Source: Variovorax sp. OK212
GTDB taxonomy: Bacteria; Pseudomonadota; Gammaproteobacteria; Burkholderiales; Burkholderiaceae_C
Reading direction: 5' to 3'
DNA: 64,000 bases
Assembly (NCBI RefSeq): GCF_900112425.1
Contig: NZ_FOLP01000001.1
Location: 1-64,000, forward strand
Shown here: positions 35,201-42,536 of the stretch, in pieces
Layout of the letters: every line of letters starts with the position of its first letter
Numbering within the stretch: position 1 is the stretch's first letter
Translations under genes and position numbers: made by a program
The notes under the pieces: model-generated
The model's database searches: none
Told to the model about the DNA's origin: nothing
Seen by the model: the letters and a program-made list of their open reading frames with translations, nothing else

Positions 35201-36622
35201 CGCGACGAGCGCAACGGCTACAACAGCAGTGTGCTCGACGCGCAGTACGCCGTAGCGCTGTCGCCGGACTGGAAGCTCGGCCTGGGCATGCGCTACGACG
35301 ACAAGACCGGCGACGCGCTCATCACCAGCCCGTCGCTGCCCACCACGCAGGCCGTGTCGGGCGAGCGCGCCGACGCGGCCGTGCAGCTGGAGTACACCGG
35401 CAGCGACACCTGGAGCGCCTACGGCTTCGCGCAGAAGACGCTGCGGCGCACCGGCACGCGGCTGGAGAACGACCGTCTCGGCATCGGCGGGCGCTACCGC
35501 GTCAACGACAAGCTCGCGCTGCGCGGCGAGGTGTCCACCGGCGACGGCGGCTTTGCCGGCAAGGCCGGCGTCGACTACCAGTACGACGACCGCTCCAGCG
35601 TCTACATGACCTACGTGGCCGACACCGGCCGCACCGACGAGAACCTCATCGGCCGCGGCGGCTCGCTGGTGACGGGCGTGCGCTCGCGCGTGGGCGACGG
35701 CCTCACGCTGTTCACCGAGCACCGCCAGGCCACCGGCACGCAGCCCGGCCTCACGCATGCCTACGGCGTGCAGTACGCGCCCGACACGCGCTGGACCTTC
35801 GGCGTGAACTTCGAGAACGGCTGGATCGGCGCCGAGACGCTGGGCGCCACGCGCCGCCAGGCCGTGGCCTTCACCACCGGCTATTCGAGCGAGCGCCTGA
35901 AGTACAGCGGCGGCCTGGAGTACCGCAAGGACGCCACCGCGAGCGAGACGCGCACCAGCTGGCTCGTGAAGAACTCCTTCAGCTGGAAGGTGGACAACGA
36001 CGCGCGCTGGGTCGGCAAGTTCAACTGGGCCGACAGCGACAGCACCACCGGCACGCTGGCCGCGGCCAAGTACACCGAGGCCATGATCGGCTACGCGCTG
36101 CGCCCCGCGCTGGACGACCGGCTGAACCTGCTGTTCAAGTACACCTACCTGTACGACCTGTCGTCGCCGGGCCAGGTGGTGTCGGGCGGCGTCGACTCCA
36201 CGCTGGGCACCGTGTCCACCACCGGCATCGACTACCAGCAGCGCAGCCATGTGTTCGCCATCGACGCCACCTGGGACCTGAACGAGCGCTGGACGCTGGG
36301 CGGCAAGTACGCCTGGCGCCGCGGCGAACTGCGCGCGAGCCGCGACAACTCGTCGCCGTGGTTCAAGAGCTCGGCCGAGCTCGCGGTGCTGCGCGTCGAC
36401 TGGAAGCTGGTGCGCAACTGGGACTGGATGGTCGAGTGGCGTTCGCTGCGCGCCAGGGAGCTGCAGGACCGCAAGAACGGCTGGGTCACCGCCGCGTACT
36501 ACCACGTCAACGAGAACCTGAAGGTGGGCGTGGGCTACAACTTCACCGACTACTCCGACAACCTCACCGACATGAGCTACCGCAGCAAGGGGTGGTTCCT
36601 GAACGTGCTCGGCAAGTTCTGA
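32270..36622 (+). CDS. OmpA-domain plus outer-membrane beta-barrel protein, partner of the DUF11 protein
   Basis: 1450 residues from ATG 32270, which overlaps the previous stop and has an excellent GGAGGAGGTG ribosome site. The signal peptide core is MTLAGAVTAACLGMSLAAAQ. An OmpA-like domain (about residues 140-250: FDSGADSLAPADRAQLERIA; FEIVGHTDAQPLG) should bind peptidoglycan. Beta-sandwich regions follow (about 270-560), then about 900 residues of alternating aromatic strands typical of a large outer-membrane barrel, ending WFLNVLGKF with terminal Phe. Tight coupling suggests it anchors or exports the giant DUF11 protein; this is inference. Confidence 0.85.
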   Translation: MTRGHSTTAMTRPSTPNPIQRADMRRRKLPQRMTLAGAVTAACLGMSLAAAQDLATDGAQASAVRGRMLDRAAADPRAVEIDGARHLPRGSERELPKATFVLGDAPAPPAAAPATAAAPVAAAASSAERSDTGTPHFDSGADSLAPADRAQLERIAAQVKGRDGLRFEIVGHTDAQPLGAKSRERFADNHALGLARAQQAARYLTQRLGLDEAAASATSRGPDAPVAVPAVDPSNWAANRRVEVRVYWRDAPAAMAAAATAPADPGICRTFTAFGTDDAPLRLSVDGELLTGTSTAGTTGTTGTASADRQRCVDVQLERNQLRLQYDNLSQPRRLSASAWPTTVVAGDTVRFAGYSNYLLFTSKAELRVYTANDVMQRRLLATVPLDAGLRGEWQVPAGLADRLAEAATGKLYYRVRVYDRQGRFDETDDLSLTLAKRHKPETGTPIDPARELLRGYGNNNIAIANIPLSAGTVTASGAAIRPGESVRALGFAVPVDENGRFVFQQLVPRRVQTGEIAVTDAQGATRAYRRDFELPASDWFFVGQADLTVGSNSVSGPAAIMTNDKNRYGGGGWSEGRIAGYAKGQLNDRWTLTASVDTEERPLKELFRNLDRKDPTSLFRRFDPEDSWSTFGDDSTTVEDAPTQGRFYLRVDDGRSQAMWGNFKLNFGDTELTRVSRGLYGFHGRYLGEESTAFGEARLKIDAFAAEPGTLAAREEFRGTGGSLYYLRNQDITRGAERVTLEIRDRDSGFVLKRTQLVPSSDYEIDYLQGRVLLSAPLPSLSDDGSLVRAGGFTGMPTYLVVDYEYTPLATTLDTLAVGGRVSWWANDHVGVGVTASRQDQIGGDQRLAGADITLRKTENTYVKGEFARSKGPGTSQLDSLDGGFSFTGRNGSLGNSLGNGPTGNANAWRLEGQADLGDYEIRGGGRVSAYAQSRDAGFSAPGQYASNATRQVGVQATVPFGEKGEGGELRLKADRRDERNGYNSSVLDAQYAVALSPDWKLGLGMRYDDKTGDALITSPSLPTTQAVSGERADAAVQLEYTGSDTWSAYGFAQKTLRRTGTRLENDRLGIGGRYRVNDKLALRGEVSTGDGGFAGKAGVDYQYDDRSSVYMTYVADTGRTDENLIGRGGSLVTGVRSRVGDGLTLFTEHRQATGTQPGLTHAYGVQYAPDTRWTFGVNFENGWIGAETLGATRRQAVAFTTGYSSERLKYSGGLEYRKDATASETRTSWLVKNSFSWKVDNDARWVGKFNWADSDSTTGTLAAAKYTEAMIGYALRPALDDRLNLLFKYTYLYDLSSPGQVVSGGVDSTLGTVSTTGIDYQQRSHVFAIDATWDLNERWTLGGKYAWRRGELRASRDNSSPWFKSSAELAVLRVDWKLVRNWDWMVEWRSLRARELQDRKNGWVTAAYYHVNENLKVGVGYNFTDYSDNLTDMSYRSKGWFLNVLGKF
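33155..33181 (+). repeat. Three tandem 9-bp units within the OmpA-barrel gene
   Basis: One GCCGGCACC followed by two ACCGGCACC units encode a Gly-Thr-Thr run. The repeat is in frame, so a change in copy number would lengthen or shorten a flexible linker and would not switch the gene off. Confidence 0.6.
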
Positions 36623-36634
36623 CGAGGCCCCGCC

Positions 36635-36937
36635 ATGCGCGACCTACGCGACATTCCCATCACGGTTCCGCTGGTCGACATCGCGCAGGCGCTGGCCGCG
36701 GCGGGCTGCCCGGTCGACCACCAGGGCCGCTACCAGCTCTACGAGGAGTGGGCGCGCGATTTCCAGGCCGACTTCGAGGCCCGCGCCGCGGCCGGCCGCA
36801 AGCCGGGGCGCACCTACCTGCGCGACGTGACGGCGTTCGCGCTGCGCCGCGCGGCGGCCTATGGCTTCGAGGCGCGCAGCGAAGACTTCGGCGCGCGGCT
36901 GTGCAGCGAGGCGCGGCTGATCGCCGGCGTGCGCTGA
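36635..36937 (+). CDS. Hypothetical protein after the OmpA-barrel gene
   Basis: A 100-residue product (start MRDLRDIPITVPLVDIAQAL) 12 bases after the barrel gene, so probably in the same operon. There is no signal peptide and no membrane segment. It appears helical, with charged and aromatic residues (RYQLYEEWARDFQADFEARA). I do not recognise the family. Confidence 0.65.
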   Translation: MRDLRDIPITVPLVDIAQALAAAGCPVDHQGRYQLYEEWARDFQADFEARAAAGRKPGRTYLRDVTAFALRRAAAYGFEARSEDFGARLCSEARLIAGVR

Positions 36938-36941
36938 GTCT

Positions 36942-37262
36942 TCAGCGGCAGGCCGGCGGCCTGCTGCGCGGGCGGTGCCAGGGCGAGGGCAGCGGCGACG
37001 GCGCGCCCTCGTGGAAGTCGCCCTGGTGCGGCAGGCGGGGCGAGGCGGTTTCGATGTCGGGCTCCTGCCGCTCCTCGGCGGCGTCAAGCACCCACTGCAG
37101 TTCGCTGGGGTGGAACGGCCGGGAGTAGGTGCCGCCGTCGAGCTTCACGCGAAGCACGAAGCCCCGCACCGAGGTCACCGCGCCCGGTTGCCCGTTGACC
37201 AGCACCCGCGCGCCGCGACGGGCGGGCACGTTGAACTGGTCGCGTATCGCTTCGTAGGTCAT
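36942..37262 (-). CDS. Small protein with SH3-like segment, paralogous to the gene at 18594
   Basis: 106 residues starting at ATG 37262 with an AAGGAAACC ribosome site. The N-terminal half (MTYEAIRDQFNVPARRGARV, then LVNGQPGAVTSVRGFVLRVK, LDGG and FHPSELQWVL) shares spacing and many residues with the 73-residue protein at 18594-18815. The C-terminal third is Pro/Arg-rich and variable. The function is unknown; a small nucleic-acid or protein-binding barrel is possible. It is convergent with the previous gene, with four bases between. Confidence 0.65.
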   Translation of the reverse strand: MTYEAIRDQFNVPARRGARVLVNGQPGAVTSVRGFVLRVKLDGGTYSRPFHPSELQWVLDAAEERQEPDIETASPRLPHQGDFHEGAPSPLPSPWHRPRSRPPACR

Positions 37263-37378
37263 CCAGGTTTCCTTGCATCAGCGTCCCGATCTCACAGTCC
37301 CTGGTTCGGTCGAAGCAGCATACGCGTGCCACGGGCGCGCCTGCAACAGAAAGCGACGCGCCCGGCCCGCCGCCGGCC

Positions 37379-38083
37379 TCAGGACAAACCCGGGGCGGTT
37401 GCGCGGCGCAAGGCGGCGCGCGCCAGCAGGCGCGTCGAGTCGAGCGTGGGCAGGGCCGAGTTGCCGTCGTCCAGCACCAGCGGCAGTTCGGTGCAGCCCA
37501 GCACCACGGCGTCGCAGCCGCGCGCCTTCAGGCCTTCGATCATCTGCTGGAGCACCGCGGTCGACGCCGCGCGGAACACGCCGCGCACCAGCTCGTCCAT
37601 GATGATGCGGCCGAGCTCGGCGCGCTCGGGCGCCTCGGGCTTCACGGCGGCCAGGCCCGCTGCGGCCAGCGCCTGCGGATAGACCTCGCTGCCCACCAGC
37701 CAGTGCGTGCCCAGCACGCCCACGCGACTGAAACCGCGCGCGGCCGCCTCGGCCGCCACCACCTCCGCGATGTGCAGCCACGGCAGCGGCGAGTGCGGCC
37801 GCACCAGGTGCATGGCCTGGTGGATCGTGTTGTCGGGGCACACCAGGAAGTCCGCGCCCGCCGCGGCCAGCTTGCCGGCCGACGACAGCATCAGCTGCGC
37901 CACGCCTTGCATGTCGCCGCGGTCGAGCAGCTCGACGTAGGTGGCGAGCGAGTGCGTGTGCATCGAGACCTCGGGGTGCGCGTGCGGCGCGCCCATGTGC
38001 GCGGCGCCTTCCACGCAAAGCGTGCGGTAGCAGAGCGCGGCGCCCTCGGCCGAGCAACCGACCACGCCGATGTGCAGTGACAT
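37379..38083 (-). CDS. Aspartate/glutamate racemase family protein
   Basis: 234 residues. Two-domain Asp/Glu racemases use a pair of catalytic cysteines; here these are Cys82 in VCPDNT and Cys197 in LGCTELPLV. GVVGCSAEGAALCYRT at the N-terminus and GVLGTHWLVGSEVYP in the middle fit the YgeA-like branch. It interconverts L and D forms of an acidic amino acid or a related substrate, without cofactor. It is divergent from the XRE-cupin regulator, with which it shares a 123-base control region, so it is likely that regulator's target. Confidence 0.88.
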   Translation of the reverse strand: MSLHIGVVGCSAEGAALCYRTLCVEGAAHMGAPHAHPEVSMHTHSLATYVELLDRGDMQGVAQLMLSSAGKLAAAGADFLVCPDNTIHQAMHLVRPHSPLPWLHIAEVVAAEAAARGFSRVGVLGTHWLVGSEVYPQALAAAGLAAVKPEAPERAELGRIIMDELVRGVFRAASTAVLQQMIEGLKARGCDAVVLGCTELPLVLDDGNSALPTLDSTRLLARAALRRATAPGLS

Positions 38084-38117
38084 GACAGGACTCCTGGGAA
38101 AAGTGGAAACGGAAGAA

Positions 38118-38186
38118 CGAACGACAAAACGAACGATCGACCGGTATGGTGAACGTCCTAGAATCGTTCGTCAAGCCGAACGAACG
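38118..38186. promoter_or_regulatory. Repeated CGAACGA boxes, probable operator of the XRE-cupin regulator
   Basis: CGAACGA occurs at 38118-38124, 38130-38136 and 38177-38183, and its inverse TCGTTCG at 38164-38170. The last two form an inverted repeat with a 6-base spacer. Two direct copies spaced 12 bp (about one helical turn) lie next to the racemase start. This is a typical autoregulatory layout. Confidence 0.65.
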
Positions 38187-38206
38187 CGCATCAAAGCGAA
38201 CACCCC

Positions 38207-38788
38207 ATGGACCTGTCCACCACCTTCGAAAGCAGCCCCGCGGCCGATCCGCTCGGCGCCATGGCGGCGTCGATCAAGCGCGAACGCGAGCGCGCGGGGC
38301 TGTCGCTGTCGGAACTCGCCAAGTCGGCGGGCGTGGCCAAGTCGACGCTGTCGCAGCTCGAGGCCGGTGTCGGCAACCCGAGCGTGGAAACGCTGTGGGC
38401 ACTGGCGGCGGCGCTCGACGTGCCGGTGAGCCGGCTGATCGAGGCGCCGCGTGCGCGCGTGGGCGTGATCCGTGCGGGCGAGGGCCCGAGCACGCGGGCC
38501 GAGCGCGGCAACTACGTGGCCACGCTGCTGGCCGCCTCACCGGCGCATGCGCGGCGCGACATCTACCGCCTGCGCGTGCAGCCCGGCAAGCCGCGCGTCT
38601 CCAAGCCGCACATGCCGGGCACCACCGAGCACCTGGTGCTGGCCACGGGCCGCGCGAGGGTGGGGCCGGTCGATGCGCCGGTGGAGCTGTTCCCCGGCGA
38701 CTTCATCAGCTATGCGGGCGACGTGCCCCACCTGTTCGAGGCGCTGGAGCCGGAGACCACGGCGGTCATCGTGATCGAGCACGCTTAG
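38207..38788 (+). CDS. XRE-family transcriptional regulator with C-terminal cupin
   Basis: 193 residues. An N-terminal XRE helix-turn-helix (about 20-75: SLSELAKSAGVAKSTLSQLE) is followed by a cupin fold (about 105-190: GTTEHLVLATGRARV; FPGDFISYAGDVPHLFEA) that should bind a small effector. Such regulators usually control adjacent amino-acid or amine metabolism genes. It is divergent from the Asp/Glu racemase, with repeated CGAACGA boxes between them, suggesting control of the racemase and of itself. Confidence 0.9.
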   Translation: MDLSTTFESSPAADPLGAMAASIKRERERAGLSLSELAKSAGVAKSTLSQLEAGVGNPSVETLWALAAALDVPVSRLIEAPRARVGVIRAGEGPSTRAERGNYVATLLAASPAHARRDIYRLRVQPGKPRVSKPHMPGTTEHLVLATGRARVGPVDAPVELFPGDFISYAGDVPHLFEALEPETTAVIVIEHA

Positions 38789-38820
38789 CGCGTGCTGGAC
38801 AGGCAGCACGGTGGCCCCGG

Positions 38821-39054
38821 CTAGCGGGACTGCCACTCGGCGAGCCACGACTCCACGCGCAGCTTCACCGCCTTCAGTGCGCCAGCGCGGTCCTTGCGCA
38901 GGCCGGGCAAGGTCAGGTGGCACATGTTCTGACCGCGGCGGCGCAGCAGCCCGGCGCCGCTGAACTCGCCTGCGGCGTCGCGGCTCATGCGCAGTTCGAA
39001 GGTCCATCCGGCCGGCAGCAGGGGGTTGCATTCCGGGCCGAGGTCTGTGTCCAT
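38821..39054 (-). CDS. Small hypothetical protein
   Basis: 77 residues from the internal ATG at 39054 (MDTDLGPECNPLLPAGWTFE). It contains FELRMSRDAAGEFSGAGLLR and a basic helical C-terminus. It is soluble, without recognisable domains. The frame is open 30 codons further upstream, but that stretch would overlap the repressor's upstream region and is less likely. I do not recognise the family. Confidence 0.5.
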   Translation of the reverse strand: MDTDLGPECNPLLPAGWTFELRMSRDAAGEFSGAGLLRRRGQNMCHLTLPGLRKDRAGALKAVKLRVESWLAEWQSR

Positions 39055-39180
39055 GTCGGGCCTCTCGAGGGGGATCCTGTGGACCAAGACGGCCAGCATA
39101 GACCTGTGCCGAGGCGCCGGGGTGCGCGAGGGCACAAAAACCACGAACGCGACCCCTGCAAGGCTTGCAAGAATGCCTAT

Positions 39181-39203
39181 CGAAGATTTATTTTCTATCT
39201 TCG
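39181..39203. promoter_or_regulatory. Operator-like palindrome upstream of the LexA/CI-type repressor
   Basis: CGAAGAT (39181-39187) and ATCTTCG (39197-39203) form a perfect inverted repeat around the 9-base AT-rich spacer TTATTTTCT, 22 bases before the repressor ATG. The position is right for autorepression. The AT-rich centre may also hold the -10 region. Confidence 0.65.
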
Positions 39204-39225
39204 TGAAGTCCTAGCCTCGCCAACT

Positions 39226-39843
39226 ATGAGCATTCATAGACTGATTCGAGAAGGGCGCCAGCGTCTGGGCATGAGCGAGCAGCAGTTCGCCGATGCCGTC
39301 GGGGTCAGTCGGGGTGCGGTGCAGCAGTGGGAGAAGCCCGGCGGCACCGCCCCCAAGCGCACCAACCAGCCGCATGTGGCCCGCCTGCTCGGCATCTCCG
39401 TGGCCGAGCTGCTGTCCGGGGGATCGAACATCGGCCCGGGCGTGGGCGCGCGCGCCGAAGTGCCGCTGGTCTCCGAAGTGGTGGCCGGCAACTACACCGT
39501 CATCGACAACTACAAGCCGAAGAACCAGTTCGAGACCGTGCCCGTCACGGTGCCCGTGAAGCGCCACACCTACGCCCTGCGCGTGAGCGGCGACAGCATG
39601 GTGAGCGAGACCGGCGACTCGTTTCCCGAAGGCGCCATCGTCATCGTCGAACCCGAGATGGAGGCCGTGCCGGGCGACTACGTCATTGCGCTGAACGCGA
39701 ACAACGAGACCACGTTCAAGCAGCTCGTGAAGGACGGCGGCGAGCTCTACCTGAAGCCGCTGAACACCCGCTACCCCATTCGGCCGCTGGGCAAGGCCGC
39801 GATCATCGGCGTGGTGCGGGAGTTCTCCAAGCGCTTCCGGTAG
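39226..39843 (+). CDS. LexA/CI-type self-cleaving repressor (HTH plus S24 peptidase)
   Basis: 205 residues. The N-terminal XRE-type helix-turn-helix is MSEQQFADAVGVSRGAVQQW. The C-terminal S24 domain has the catalytic dyad Ser124 (SGDSM) and Lys165 (TTFKQL), spaced 41 residues. An Ala87-Gly88 bond (VVAGNY) fits the autocleavage site. Such repressors are inactivated by RecA during DNA damage. No phage genes are nearby, so this may be a chromosomal stress regulator or a relic of an integrated element. A 15-bp piece of its operator region recurs after the gene. Confidence 0.9.
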   Translation: MSIHRLIREGRQRLGMSEQQFADAVGVSRGAVQQWEKPGGTAPKRTNQPHVARLLGISVAELLSGGSNIGPGVGARAEVPLVSEVVAGNYTVIDNYKPKNQFETVPVTVPVKRHTYALRVSGDSMVSETGDSFPEGAIVIVEPEMEAVPGDYVIALNANNETTFKQLVKDGGELYLKPLNTRYPIRPLGKAAIIGVVREFSKRFR

Positions 39844-39885
39844 CGGCGCGCGCAGGGGCTGAGGGTTGTGGAAAGCAGGCGTTAT

Positions 39886-39921
39886 GGATAGATTTGCCTG
39901 CGTTTGATTAATTTTCTATCC
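39886..39921. promoter_or_regulatory. Second operator-like element downstream of the repressor
   Basis: GGATAGA (39886-39892) and TCTATCC (39915-39921) form an inverted repeat. Its right part, GATTAATTTTCTATC (39906-39920), matches 39185-39199 upstream of the repressor at 14 of 15 bases. It precedes the small gene at 39975, which may share the repressor's control. Confidence 0.55.
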
Positions 39922-39974
39922 GACTGAACAGGCGGCTGCCGCAGGCCTTGGGGCCGTACCCGGCGCCTGACCCC

Positions 39975-40211
39975 ATGGCCATCCAAAGCGAGGAGCACGT
40001 GTTCGCGCACCGCGGCTGGACGATCGTCGTCCGGCTGACGGTGGTGCGCGCGGGCGAATGCGTGGCCGGCCATGCCGACCTGCACGAGAACGGCGCGCAC
40101 CGCTGCCGCCTCGTGTCGGCCAGCGTGATGTCGGACCCGGTGGAGACCATCGTGCAGCTCGACGCGCGCTCGCGCCTGTACATCGACGAGTGGATCGCGC
40201 GGCATCCATAG
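39975..40211 (+). CDS. Small hypothetical protein, possible target of the adjacent repressor
   Basis: 78 residues from ATG 39975 (MAIQSEEHVFAHRGWTIVVR). It is beta-rich and soluble, with Cys residues at GECVAGHADL and HRCRLVSA and a conserved-looking end (RSRLYIDEWIARHP). I do not recognise a family. It lies 131 bases after the repressor, behind the duplicated operator-like element. Confidence 0.6.
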   Translation: MAIQSEEHVFAHRGWTIVVRLTVVRAGECVAGHADLHENGAHRCRLVSASVMSDPVETIVQLDARSRLYIDEWIARHP

Positions 40212-40251
40212 CGGCCGGCGCATTGCGCCGGTTGCACCCGCTGCCGCCGTG

Positions 40252-41094
40252 TCAGTCCTGCTTGCCGAAACCGAACAGCCGCGCCGGCGTGTCCATGAGG
40301 ATCGCGCGGCGGTCGGCCTCCAGCGGCACGCTGCGCTCGAACACCTTGAGCAGCGTGCCGTAGTCGAGCCGGCGCGTGGCGCGCACATGCGGCCAGTCGG
40401 AACCCCACAGGCAGTTGGCGGGGCCGAACGCGGCCAGCAGCGCGGCGGTGAAGGGCTGTGCGTCGGCGTACGGCAAGGCCTCGCGCGAGAACTTGTCGTA
40501 GCCCGACAGCTTGACCGCGCAGCGCCCGCCCGGTGCCATGGCCAGCAAGGCCTGGAAGCCGGGGCTCGCGAGGCCTTGCGACACGTCGGGCCGGCCGTGG
40601 TGGTCGACCAGCAGCTGCGCGCCGCAGCCGAGCAGGCGCGGCGCGAGCTGCGCCATCTGGTTGCCCTCGACCTGCACCTGCACGCACATGCCGAGCGCGG
40701 CCAGGCGCTCCCACAGCGCGTCGGCGTCGGCATAGTGCGCGAGGCCGAGCAGCGCCATGTTGAAGGCGATGCCCACCACGCCCTGCGCGCGCAGGTCTTC
40801 GAGCTGCGCGCGCGATGCGTCGTTCTCGACCACCGCGATGCCCTTGAAGCGGCCCTGGCCGTGGCGGATCGCGTCGAGCATGCAGCGGTTGTCGGTGCCG
40901 TAGCCCGAGTTGGGGCCGACCAGCAGCGCGTGCGGCACGCCGTAGGCGTCCATCACCTCGGTGAAACAGGCGGCCGTGGCGATCTCGCCGCCCGCGGGTT
41001 CGTAGAAGACGCCCGGCGCATACGGGAACGACGCGGGGTCGAACAGGTGGCAGTGGCAGTCGGTCTTGGGGGTGGAAAAGATGGAGGCGTCCAT
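40252..41094 (-). CDS. Amidohydrolase, 2-pyrone-4,6-dicarboxylate hydrolase-like
   Basis: 280 residues. The start is ATG 41094 (MDASIFSTPKTDCHCHLFDP). The metal-binding HxH (CHCHLFDP), internal LLVDHHGRPD and C-terminal CLWGSDWPHVRA place it in the amidohydrolase-2 family near PDC/lactone hydrolases, which act in aromatic or sugar-lactone breakdown. The substrate is not clear. It starts 11 bases after the MFS gene on the same strand, so the two form an operon. The longer open frame upstream is a shadow of the MFS gene. Confidence 0.85.
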   Translation of the reverse strand: MDASIFSTPKTDCHCHLFDPASFPYAPGVFYEPAGGEIATAACFTEVMDAYGVPHALLVGPNSGYGTDNRCMLDAIRHGQGRFKGIAVVENDASRAQLEDLRAQGVVGIAFNMALLGLAHYADADALWERLAALGMCVQVQVEGNQMAQLAPRLLGCGAQLLVDHHGRPDVSQGLASPGFQALLAMAPGGRCAVKLSGYDKFSREALPYADAQPFTAALLAAFGPANCLWGSDWPHVRATRRLDYGTLLKVFERSVPLEADRRAILMDTPARLFGFGKQD

Positions 41095-41105
41095 GGCGTG
41101 GATTT

Positions 41106-42536
41106 TCAACGCGCGCCTCGCTGCCCTGCCGACACCGCCGCGCCCGCATGCCGGTCCAGCCGCAGCGACATCAGCGTGGCCGCCGTCATGAGCGCGCCCA
41201 CCACGTACCACGCATGATGAAAGTCCACCAGCTGCACCGCCGGCGCGCCGCGCAGCGCCTTCGACGCGCCGAGCACCATCGCGCCCAGTGCCACGCCGAG
41301 CGCGAGCGACACCTGCTGCAGCATCGTGCCGAGCGTGCTCGCGCCGGCGCGCGCGCTGTCGGGCACGTCGGCAAAGGCCAGCGTGTTGATCGCCGTGTAG
41401 TTCATCGAGCGCGCCATGCCCGCCACGAACAGCAGCACGCAGACCCACGGCAGCGGGTCGCCGGGCGCCAGCAGCCCGCAGGCGAACAGCGTGGCGGCGC
41501 AGATGGCGCCGTTCACCGCCAGCACGTTGCGAAAGCCGAAGCGCCGCAGCACCGCGGTGGTGGCGCTCTTCATCACGAGGTTGCCGCCCATGTACACCAG
41601 CAGCATCGAGCCGGCCTGGAACGCCGTCATGCCGAAGCCGATCTGGAACATCAGCGGCAGCAGGAAGGGCGAGGCGTTGATCGCCACGCGCGAGACGAAG
41701 CCGGCCGTGGCGGTGGCCAGCGCATAGGTGGGCACGGCCAGCGCGCGCAGGTCGAGCATGGGCGCCGCCGCGCGCCGCGCATGGCGCACCGCGGCGGCCC
41801 CGGCCAGCGCGCCGCCCGCCAGCAGGCCGAGCGTGAGGGGCGAGCCCGGCTGCGCGCCGCCCAGCCGCGTGAGGCCCTCGACCAGCGCGGCCAGCGCCAC
41901 GGCGGTCAGCACGAAGCCGGTGGCGTCGAAGCGCGTGGGCGCCGCGTCGGTGCGGCGCGGAAAGAGCCGCAGGATCAGCCACAGCCCCGCCAGGCCCAGC
42001 GGCACGTTGAGCAGGAAGATCCAGTGCCACGACGCGTGCGTGGCAATCAGCCCGCCCAGCGGCGGGCCGAGCACCGGCGCAATGAGGCCGGGCCAGGTGA
42101 TGGTGCCGATGGCCTCGATCAGCCGGTGCTTGGGCGTTTCGCGCAGCACCACCAGCCGCCCGACCGGCGACATGAACGCCGCCGCCGCGCCCTGCAGCAC
42201 GCGCGCCGCCACCAGCACCTCGAAGGTGGGCGCCAGCCCGCACAGCAGCGAGGCCAGCGTGAAGGTGCCGACCGCCAGCGCGAACACGCGCCGCGCGCCG
42301 AAGCGCCCGGCGCACCAGCCCGCCGCGGGCACCAGCGCCGCCATCGCGATCAGGTAGACGGTGACGGCCAGGCTGGCGTCGAGCGCGCCGATGCCGAAGC
42401 CCGCGCCGATGGCCGGCAGCGCCGTGACGATGACGGTGGCGTCCAGCGTCTCCATGAAGAAGGCCGCGGCCACCGTGAGGGCGATGCGCTTGGAGGCGCT
42501 GTCCGTGGCCTCGGCGGGCCTGGCGATGTCTGTCAT
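41106..42536 (-). CDS. MFS transporter, DHA2 (EmrB/QacA-like) family
   Basis: 476 residues from ATG 42536. Many transmembrane helices (12-14) are present. Family motifs include AFFMETLDATVIVTALPAIG in helix 1, ARVLQGAAAAFMSPVGRLVV and APVLGPPLGGLIATHASWHW. Members are proton-driven drug or metabolite exporters of the inner membrane. Coupling with the amidohydrolase suggests movement of a related metabolite. Within the window, this gene borders the adhesin control region. Confidence 0.9.
   Translation of the reverse strand: MTDIARPAEATDSASKRIALTVAAAFFMETLDATVIVTALPAIGAGFGIGALDASLAVTVYLIAMAALVPAAGWCAGRFGARRVFALAVGTFTLASLLCGLAPTFEVLVAARVLQGAAAAFMSPVGRLVVLRETPKHRLIEAIGTITWPGLIAPVLGPPLGGLIATHASWHWIFLLNVPLGLAGLWLILRLFPRRTDAAPTRFDATGFVLTAVALAALVEGLTRLGGAQPGSPLTLGLLAGGALAGAAAVRHARRAAAPMLDLRALAVPTYALATATAGFVSRVAINASPFLLPLMFQIGFGMTAFQAGSMLLVYMGGNLVMKSATTAVLRRFGFRNVLAVNGAICAATLFACGLLAPGDPLPWVCVLLFVAGMARSMNYTAINTLAFADVPDSARAGASTLGTMLQQVSLALGVALGAMVLGASKALRGAPAVQLVDFHHAWYVVGALMTAATLMSLRLDRHAGAAVSAGQRGAR

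Noticed and set aside
39181..39921. Integrated prophage, suggested by the CI/LexA-type repressor
   Set aside because: No integrase, structural, lysis or replication genes occur nearby; flanking genes look chromosomal. A degraded remnant cannot be excluded.
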